DNA of 6,775 nt from Saprospiraceae bacterium (lineage in GTDB: Bacteria; Bacteroidota; Bacteroidia; Chitinophagales; Saprospiraceae): contig JALHPW010000277.1 in assembly GCA_022842255.1 (NCBI GenBank), forward strand, positions 1 to 6,775. Reading direction: 5' to 3'. The position numbers were made by a program, and so were the translations under genes. Position 1 is the stretch's first letter. Each line of letters starts with the position of its first letter. Below, piece by piece: positions 1 to 5,191 of the stretch. The notes under the pieces were generated by a model. The model did no database searches, was not told the origin of the DNA, and saw only the letters and a list, made by a program, of their open reading frames with translations.

Positions 1-57
1 CGATTTTGTGAAACTCACCGGGTGACTCGGAGGCACCCGGTGAGTTTCACAAAATCG
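1..57. repeat. Perfect 24-bp inverted repeat (hairpin)
   Basis: Bases 1-24 are the exact reverse complement of 34-57, separated by a 9-nt spacer (25-33). The stem has an AT-rich base (CGATTTTGTG) and a GC-rich tip (CACCGGGTG). No T-run follows the right arm (AGAAGCGGAG comes next), so it does not look like an ordinary intrinsic terminator in the plus direction. The left arm begins at the first base of the window, so the repeat may extend further left. It could be a repetitive extragenic palindrome, a small non-autonomous element, or the terminator of an unseen upstream gene. The structure is certain; its role is not known. Confidence 0.9.
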
Positions 58-89
58 AGAAGCGGAGGGGGGCAGTGCGTATCGAGGGT

Positions 90-173
90 TAAAAATCCGT
101 GTCTCATCCGTGTCATCCGTGGCCCTATTGCGCGGTGGGGCCACGGATGACACGGATGAGACACGGATTTTTA
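90..173. repeat. Perfect 36-bp inverted repeat with internal ATCCGTG repeats
   Basis: Bases 90-125 are the exact reverse complement of 138-173, with a 12-nt spacer (126-137). Each arm contains three copies of ATCCGTG (left arm 95-101, 106-112, 115-121) or its complement CACGGAT, so the arms are themselves built of short direct repeats. The outer ends are an A-run on the left (91-95) and a T-run on the right (168-172), a layout that would serve as an intrinsic terminator in both directions. The right arm ends 11 nt before the likely -7 promoter box of the next gene. It may be a terminator, a REP-like or small mobile palindrome, or a regulatory structure. Confidence 0.9.
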
Positions 174-184
174 TGCTGAGTCGG

Positions 185-192
185 TATATTTG
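185..192 (+). promoter_or_regulatory. Bacteroidota -7 promoter box, near-leaderless
   Basis: TATATTTG fits the Bacteroidota primary sigma -7 consensus TAnnTTTG and is followed by T, as the extended consensus prefers. A transcript starting the usual few bases downstream would begin only about 2-5 nt before the ATG at 201, leaving no room for a ribosome binding site. No clear -33 TTG lies at the expected distance; that place is taken by the right arm of the 36-bp palindrome. The match is visible; promoter activity is inference. Confidence 0.5.
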
Positions 193-200
193 TTTCCGCT

Positions 201-2132
201 ATGAAACAACTCTTGATGCTACTGCTTGCCCCGCTTTCCCTTTTTGGGCAAAACTTCCTGGCCGCCGACAAACTCGCGCTGAATGCCCCACCGAGCAAAA
301 GCACCACAATTCCTACACTCGCCCACTACCTCTGCGACGAGCAGCCCGATGAGGCACATAAAATCCGGGCAATCTACGCCTGGATTACCCTGAACGTTTC
401 TTACGTAGACAGTACCGACGAGCGTGACCTCTGGGCCACGCCTGCACACCTGGAGCGTCAACGGCCAGAGCGGGTGCTTCAAAACCGGACCGCCGTTTGT
501 CAAGGTTATGCCAACCTGTTCTGCGCCTTGGCAACCTCGGCGGGCATCCCATGTGAGGTGGTAACCGGTTTGGTCAAAAACTTGGATGGCGAGGTCGAAC
601 AAATCGGGCACGCCTGGGCAGCCGCACAAATCAACGGGGACTGGCAACTTTTTGACCCGACCTGGGGCGTTCCACCGCCCGGGATGTCGCGATTTAAGGT
701 GCAGGATGAGTATTTTATGGCCGAACCCAAGTGGTTTTTGCTCCGACATTTGCCGGATGACCCCGTTTGGCAATTGTTGGAAAACCCGGTGACCGAGCAA
801 GAATTTCGGAACTGGTCGGATGGGGAAACAATGGCGTTTTTGGAACAAGCCCCCACCGATGTGTTTAAATTTCAGGACACTTTAAACACCTGGTTGTCTG
901 TAAATGCCGCCAGTAGGATGTTTGCCTCCGAGAGCCGGGTGCTCCGTTTCAATGGCAGCAACGAACGTGTGGTGTTCGGGTTGGGGCAAACGTATTGGGG
1001 TATGTTTTTCGACCTTCGGAACACCCTGGACTCCCTAACCGATGAGGCAATTTTAACGGATACACTGGAAATCGACACCCTATGGTTTGAGGAAAAAATC
1101 AACTTAATGCGTCGGTATCACGATCGCGCCCGGGATTTGTTTGCCCGTTTGGAAACGCCGGAACGTATTGAAAAGGCAGAAAAGTTTTACACCCCGGAAG
1201 ATGTCAGGGCCTTGCTCGAAAAAATCCAAGGGGATATGCGTACGGCCGTTTTTGAATACCTGCTTCAAAGTTATGTCGAGGAAGTGCTAAGCGCCGAGCA
1301 ACTCGCACAACTTCAATATCAAAGAGCTTTGGCACACCGTACTTATGCGGCAGCAGAAGCTAAGATGGACTGTTCAAAATTGGACGGCACTTGTTTTGAG
1401 ATCAACCACAACCGAAGCCTGGTAGCCATCCAGTTTGCCCAACGGCAAGTCCGTTATGCACAGGAATTGGCCAGCGGTCGAACGGCAAGCAAAGACCTTT
1501 CCACCATCCAGCGGCAATTGAAGGAGGCTCGCGCTTTGTATATGGAGGCATTGGAGGATTGTGCGGAAATGCGCCGTCGGCCACCCCAGTTTGTGTTTGT
1601 GGACGAACGCATCATAACCGCTCGACAGGGGCTCATAACCTTGCGCATTTGTGAAATCCGTGCTGAAGGCACCGCATTGTCGCCAGAAGCGGAAGCGTTG
1701 TTGGCTCCCAATAAATTTACAGCGAAAAAGGCAGAAAGACTAATCGGAAAGCTGTCCCGTATTGCACAATCCATCGAAGGTATCAAGGATTCCATAGAGG
1801 TTTTGGGCTTCGAATTAGGGACCGAATTCACACAAATCGCCTTGTTCAACCTGCACCTCGAAAGTTTCGCACTGCATTTCAATCTTGCAAACCTGCGTTT
1901 TAGATTCGCCCTGCATGATTACGAATCCGCAGTAGCCCAGAATGACTTTCCAAACCAAAAAAATGCCATCCGGGCCGTAGCGAACCAAGCACTACAGACC
2001 GCAAGACAGTCCAACGCTGCCCTGGATTATTTAGAGGATTCTGGGCGATTATCAGCCTCCTCTATTCAACAAAAGCAATTGAAAATCAATAAATTATCAA
2101 AGGCAATTAAGGACTTTTTGGATGGGGTTTGA
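201..2132 (+). CDS. Secreted transglutaminase-like protein with long helical C-terminal region
   Basis: A 643-residue protein. The first ~17 residues form a signal peptide (Lys2, hydrophobic LLMLLLAPLSLFG, likely cut after GQ), so the product is exported. Residues ~40-160 form a transglutaminase-like (papain-fold) domain: catalytic Cys100 in TAVCQGYANLF, His137 in GHAWAA and Asp152 in FDPTWG, the complete triad in the usual order. In bacteria such domains act as cysteine proteases, amidases or crosslinking enzymes; the substrate cannot be read from sequence. Residues ~200-643 match no family I recognise; they are charged, mostly helix-forming (for example 330-460 and 505-640) and hold Cys391 and Cys398 seven residues apart. 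The ATG at 201 gives a proper signal peptide and sits just after a -7 box. The stop is 27 nt from the end of the convergent tsaC. Confidence is high for gene and domain, low for substrate. Confidence 0.88.
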   Translation: MKQLLMLLLAPLSLFGQNFLAADKLALNAPPSKSTTIPTLAHYLCDEQPDEAHKIRAIYAWITLNVSYVDSTDERDLWATPAHLERQRPERVLQNRTAVCQGYANLFCALATSAGIPCEVVTGLVKNLDGEVEQIGHAWAAAQINGDWQLFDPTWGVPPPGMSRFKVQDEYFMAEPKWFLLRHLPDDPVWQLLENPVTEQEFRNWSDGETMAFLEQAPTDVFKFQDTLNTWLSVNAASRMFASESRVLRFNGSNERVVFGLGQTYWGMFFDLRNTLDSLTDEAILTDTLEIDTLWFEEKINLMRRYHDRARDLFARLETPERIEKAEKFYTPEDVRALLEKIQGDMRTAVFEYLLQSYVEEVLSAEQLAQLQYQRALAHRTYAAAEAKMDCSKLDGTCFEINHNRSLVAIQFAQRQVRYAQELASGRTASKDLSTIQRQLKEARALYMEALEDCAEMRRRPPQFVFVDERIITARQGLITLRICEIRAEGTALSPEAEALLAPNKFTAKKAERLIGKLSRIAQSIEGIKDSIEVLGFELGTEFTQIALFNLHLESFALHFNLANLRFRFALHDYESAVAQNDFPNQKNAIRAVANQALQTARQSNAALDYLEDSGRLSASSIQQKQLKINKLSKAIKDFLDGV

Positions 2133-2150
2133 GTGCCCTTCAAACAACCC
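2124..2150. terminator. Weak imperfect hairpin between convergent genes
   Basis: GTTTGA (2127-2132) pairs with TCAAAC (2140-2145) around a 7-nt loop, and GGG (2124-2126) can pair with CCC (2148-2150) across a two-base bulge. The stop codon of the transglutaminase-like gene lies inside the stem. It sits at the junction of two convergent genes, where a shared terminator would be expected, but no T-run follows on either strand, so the call is tentative. Confidence 0.25.
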
Positions 2151-2159
2151 AAACCAAAA

Positions 2160-2732
2160 TCAATCCCGAATAAACTCCAATTCCTGATACCGGTCCAATC
2201 GAGCAATAGAAGAGGGCTCCCCCGGCTCCTTGTCATCTTGACGGTACTTGACCACATAATCAACCCCTGCCAGAATCTCGCTACTGATACCACCAAACGT
2301 TGGCGGAAAAGGTTCGCCGCTTTTGTTGGCGGAGGTGCTGACGATTGGATTGCCAAACGCTTCTATCAATTCCTGACAAAATTCATCGGTGGCAACCCGA
2401 ATCGCCACCGAGCCATCGGGGGCTTTGATCCATGCAGGCAACCCAACAGATTCGGTGTAAATCATCGTAATGGGTCTTGTATGGTGTGCCAGCAGCGTTT
2501 CGAGTCGGGGCGGCATCTTGGGTACAAAACGTTTGAGCATTTCGACATTCGATACGAGCAAGACGTAGCCTTTATCCGGCACACGTCCTTTGAGGGCGCT
2601 GATACGGTCTACGGCCGCCTCGTGCAGGGCGTCGCAACCGATTCCCCAAATCGTATCAGTGGGGTAACAAATGATGTTGCCTTTTTTTAGCAAGGAAGCA
2701 ATCTCAGAAATGTCGTCACGTAGCAGGAACAT
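2160..2732 (-). CDS. tsaC: L-threonylcarbamoyladenylate synthase (Sua5/YciO/YrdC/YwlC family)
   Basis: A 190-residue cytoplasmic enzyme that makes threonylcarbamoyl-AMP from threonine, bicarbonate and ATP, the first step of the t6A37 modification of tRNAs reading ANN codons. Family signatures are in order: YPTDTIWGIGCDA near residues 23-35, the substrate-binding KGRVPDKGYVLLV at 48-60, SVAIRV at 108-113 and STSANKSGEP at 132-141. The length fits the short TsaC/YrdC form without the extra C-terminal Sua5 domain. I choose the ATG at 2732 because the alignment to the family begins just after it. The frame stays open upstream and has a TTG at 2741 that would add three residues. The gene is convergent with the transglutaminase-like gene and divergent from the PKD pair, so it is probably monocistronic. 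The function is a housekeeping one and says little about its neighbours. Confidence 0.93.
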   Translation of the reverse strand: MFLLRDDISEIASLLKKGNIICYPTDTIWGIGCDALHEAAVDRISALKGRVPDKGYVLLVSNVEMLKRFVPKMPPRLETLLAHHTRPITMIYTESVGLPAWIKAPDGSVAIRVATDEFCQELIEAFGNPIVSTSANKSGEPFPPTFGGISSEILAGVDYVVKYRQDDKEPGEPSSIARLDRYQELEFIRD

Positions 2733-2742
2733 GGGATACAAA

Positions 2743-2775
2743 TTGATTTTGAAATGAATGTAGGCTGTACTTTTG
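2743..2775 (+). promoter_or_regulatory. Bacteroidota promoter (-33 TTG, -7 TACTTTTG) for the PKD gene pair
   Basis: TACTTTTG at 2768-2775 matches TAnnTTTG, and a TTG at 2743-2745 lies 22 nt upstream, within the spacing seen for Bacteroidota promoters. Transcription would start near 2781-2783, leaving a leader of about 86 nt before the ATG at 2869. The base after the box is G, not the preferred C/T. The box lies only 7 nt from the oppositely oriented tsaC box, so the two promoters overlap. Confidence 0.4.
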
Positions 2776-2782
2776 GCGATGG

Positions 2783-2790
2783 CAAAGGTA
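2783..2790 (-). promoter_or_regulatory. Bacteroidota -7 promoter box for tsaC
   Basis: Read on the minus strand this is TACCTTTG followed by C, a full match to TAnnTTTGY. The predicted start of transcription lies near 2776-2779, giving a leader of about 45 nt to the tsaC ATG. No -33 TTG is evident on this strand at the expected spacing. Confidence 0.55.
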
Positions 2791-2819
2791 GCGGGCTATA
2801 GGCCGCATCTTGTACCCTG

Positions 2820-2844
2820 AGGAGGACACTTTTTGAAAAAGTGT
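2820..2844 (+). promoter_or_regulatory. AGGAGG motif and 9-bp palindrome in the leader of the PKD gene
   Basis: AGGAGG at 2820-2825 is a perfect Shine-Dalgarno sequence, unusual for this phylum. It is followed by a 9-bp inverted repeat, ACACTTTTT (2826-2834) and AAAAAGTGT (2836-2844), centred on one base. An in-frame TTG at 2833 lies 7 nt after the AGGAGG and would add 12 residues (MKKCCLIIQPLN) before the ATG at 2869. The signal peptide starts properly at the ATG and the downstream paralogue starts at the matching codon, so the ATG is preferred; the motif could instead act in the leader. Confidence 0.35.
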
Positions 2845-2868
2845 TGCTTAATTATCCAACCACTAAAC

Positions 2869-5139
2869 ATGAAACGAAGCAACCATTTTTCAATCGGTGT
2901 AATTTTTGTACTTTTTCTCTTCCCGACGCTGGTCGAGGCCAAACACATCATTGGCGGCGATATCACATACGTTTGTTTGGGGGAGGTAAGCCCCGGGATA
3001 AAACGTTGGCGTTTTACCATGCATATTTACCGGGACTGCCTGGGAGGCGGGCCTGATTTTGACCAACCTGCCCCGATCGGTATCTATCAAGGTGCCATCT
3101 CGGATAACAATTTATACACCAGTCTGTTCGTCAATTACGATTTCGTTGCAACCCTAGAGCCGGATACCCCACAATGTGTGACACAACTCCCAAATGTTTG
3201 TGTCGAGGAAGCCATCTACACCTTTGAAGAAGACCTGCCCGTACTGAGCAACCAGAGTTATTTCATCGTGCACCAACGCTGTTGCAGAAACGAGACCATT
3301 ACCAATATTATTGGCCCTGGCGAGGTGGGCGCTACCTATGCGATAGAACTGACTGCCGCCGCCCAGGCCGTTTCCAATAACAGCCCCGTTTATACCAACT
3401 TCCCACCCATCATCATTTGCAACAACCTGCCTCTCAATTTCAACCATATCGCCAGCGATGCAGAAGGTGATATTCTGGTCTACAGCTTTTGTGAGGCCCT
3501 GGCAGGAGGTGGAGACCCCTTCAGCTCCAGCGATCCATTTGGTTGTGACGGCGTGATTCCAACCCCACCTTGCGGCCCCCCTTTTGATTTGGTGCCGTAT
3601 GCCGTGCCGGACTACAATTTCAACAATCCGGTTGGCGGCGACCCGCAAGTAAGCATCCATCCCGTAACCGGGGAAATTACCGGTACGCCTGAACTGATTG
3701 GGCAGTTTGTGGTGGCCGTTTGTGTACAGGAATACCGCAACGGTCAATTGTTGTCCAAAGTTCGGCGTGAATTCCAGTTCAACGTAGCCGATTGTACGCC
3801 CAATATTGACGCCAAACTGAGCGCCGATTCCCTGACCATCCTGATGGAAGATTACACCATCAAATCTTGTGGCAACAAGACGATATTTTTTCAAAACAAA
3901 ACCACCATTGCGGCCAATGTGAACGATGTGGAATGGCGTTTTGATATCAACGGGACCACTGTAAGCGACAACGTGAACAAGTGGTTTACCGCATTCACGT
4001 TTCCCGATACAGGGCTGTACCACGGCATGTTGTTGATCAATCAAAACAGCGGAGGTTGTAGCGATACGGCATTTATCCACGTGCAGATTTACCCAGAAGT
4101 ACACGCGAGTTTCAGCTATGATTACGATACTTGTGATGCCGGGCCAGTCATTTTTACCGACCATTCGACGGGCGAAAGCGGCCTGAATCAGTGGAAATGG
4201 AATTTTGGGGTCCCAGGGGCTTCCTCCAACCTTCAAAACCCAAGTTTCCAGTATCCAGCACCGGGCAACCACCCCGTCACGCTCCGCGCAACCGACGTCC
4301 ACCAATGTAAAGACGATACCACCCTCGTGATCCAATGGTACCCGGTGCCCCCGGTCATCATTCTTCAACCCAATAGCTTTCAGGGATGTGCCCCAACTGA
4401 AATTTTCTTTGACAACCTTTCTTCGCCCATTGACGAGAGTTACCAAATTGTCTGGTACTTCGGTGATGGCGACACCCTGCATAACGTAATCAGCCCAACC
4501 CATCTGTACGATGCGCCAGGCACTTACGACATCCGGGTTGAAATCACTTCCCCGCTGGGTTGTTATACGTACGATGATTTTTTCAACTACATCCAGGTAG
4601 ATGCTCCACCTGTGGCCAACTTTGCCTGTGACCCGGATTCTGCCTTGTCTAACTTCAACAATATCGTGCAATTTACGGACCTTTCTACCGGTGCAGCCCA
4701 CTGGAATTGGCAAATCGGGCCAAAATTCAGCACACCTGAACAAAACCCCCTTTATACGTTTACGGATACCGGGTTGGTGAACATCAGGTTGATTGCGACG
4801 CATGAATATGGTTGCAAGGACACCATGAACAAAACCTTGGATATCCGTCCTGTGATTACCTGGCACATGCCCAATGCCTTTACCCCCAATGGAGATGGTG
4901 TGAACGATGATTTCTTTGGAAAGGGCTTTTTGAATGGTGTGACAAATTTTAAGATGACTATTTGGAACCGTTGGGGAGAAATGGTGTTTGAAACCACAAA
5001 CCCAAACGATAAATGGAACGGTGAAAAGCGAAATTCTAGTGGCATGTCACCGGAAGGCGTGTATGTTTACAGCGTTACCTTTACGGGCCCTAGGGGTGAA
5101 GCACAGGAATACAAAGGTTTTGCAACCTTGGTTCGTTAA
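2869..5139 (+). CDS. PKD-repeat cell-surface protein with T9SS type B sorting domain
   Basis: A 756-residue protein, complete. A signal peptide (residues 1-24, cut after VEA) leads to a module opening with KHIIGGDITY and rich in cysteines (36, 57, 103, 111, 138, 139, 184, 208, 226, 235, 285, 309), with a putative Ig-like stretch at ~244-308 (TGEITGTPELIGQF). Four PKD-type beta-sandwich units follow, at about 310-408, 410-490, 495-577 and 578-662; only the third keeps the classic YFGDGDT motif (530-536). Residues ~663-756 are the type B C-terminal domain of the type IX secretion system (PNAFTPNGDGVND at 668-680, then NRWGEMVF), which sends proteins through the outer membrane and is then usually removed. 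Such proteins act as surface adhesins or gliding-associated filaments; the ligand cannot be read here. The ATG at 2869 is chosen over an in-frame TTG at 2833 because it gives a signal peptide matching that of the paralogue downstream. Confidence 0.9.
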   Translation: MKRSNHFSIGVIFVLFLFPTLVEAKHIIGGDITYVCLGEVSPGIKRWRFTMHIYRDCLGGGPDFDQPAPIGIYQGAISDNNLYTSLFVNYDFVATLEPDTPQCVTQLPNVCVEEAIYTFEEDLPVLSNQSYFIVHQRCCRNETITNIIGPGEVGATYAIELTAAAQAVSNNSPVYTNFPPIIICNNLPLNFNHIASDAEGDILVYSFCEALAGGGDPFSSSDPFGCDGVIPTPPCGPPFDLVPYAVPDYNFNNPVGGDPQVSIHPVTGEITGTPELIGQFVVAVCVQEYRNGQLLSKVRREFQFNVADCTPNIDAKLSADSLTILMEDYTIKSCGNKTIFFQNKTTIAANVNDVEWRFDINGTTVSDNVNKWFTAFTFPDTGLYHGMLLINQNSGGCSDTAFIHVQIYPEVHASFSYDYDTCDAGPVIFTDHSTGESGLNQWKWNFGVPGASSNLQNPSFQYPAPGNHPVTLRATDVHQCKDDTTLVIQWYPVPPVIILQPNSFQGCAPTEIFFDNLSSPIDESYQIVWYFGDGDTLHNVISPTHLYDAPGTYDIRVEITSPLGCYTYDDFFNYIQVDAPPVANFACDPDSALSNFNNIVQFTDLSTGAAHWNWQIGPKFSTPEQNPLYTFTDTGLVNIRLIATHEYGCKDTMNKTLDIRPVITWHMPNAFTPNGDGVNDDFFGKGFLNGVTNFKMTIWNRWGEMVFETTNPNDKWNGEKRNSSGMSPEGVYVYSVTFTGPRGEAQEYKGFATLVR

Positions 5140-5191
5140 TGGGAAAGGCCAGACAACTAAAATTACAATTCCTCCACCAGAGCAAATACAC

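Noticed and set aside
1..173. CRISPR array or integron attC sites
   Set aside because: The two palindromes are different in sequence, not repeated with spacers, and no cas or integrase gene is present. Perfect stems without core-site patterns do not fit attC.
219..848. 209-codon minus-strand open frame under the transglutaminase gene
   Set aside because: In register with the sense codons and overlapping the catalytic domain; no start context or domain of its own.
2133..2690. Plus-strand open frame starting with GTG right after the transglutaminase stop
   Set aside because: It is antisense to tsaC, whose family motifs are unmistakable on the other strand; the plus-strand product has no signature.
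3154..4866. 570-codon open frame on the minus strand inside the first PKD gene
   Set aside because: Its codons are in register with the sense codons, so it is open simply because the gene avoids TTA, CTA and TCA. It has no recognisable domain, and the sense product is clear.
5140..5191. Separate promoter or terminator between the two PKD genes
   Set aside because: No TAnnTTTG box, hairpin or T-run is visible in the 52-nt gap.
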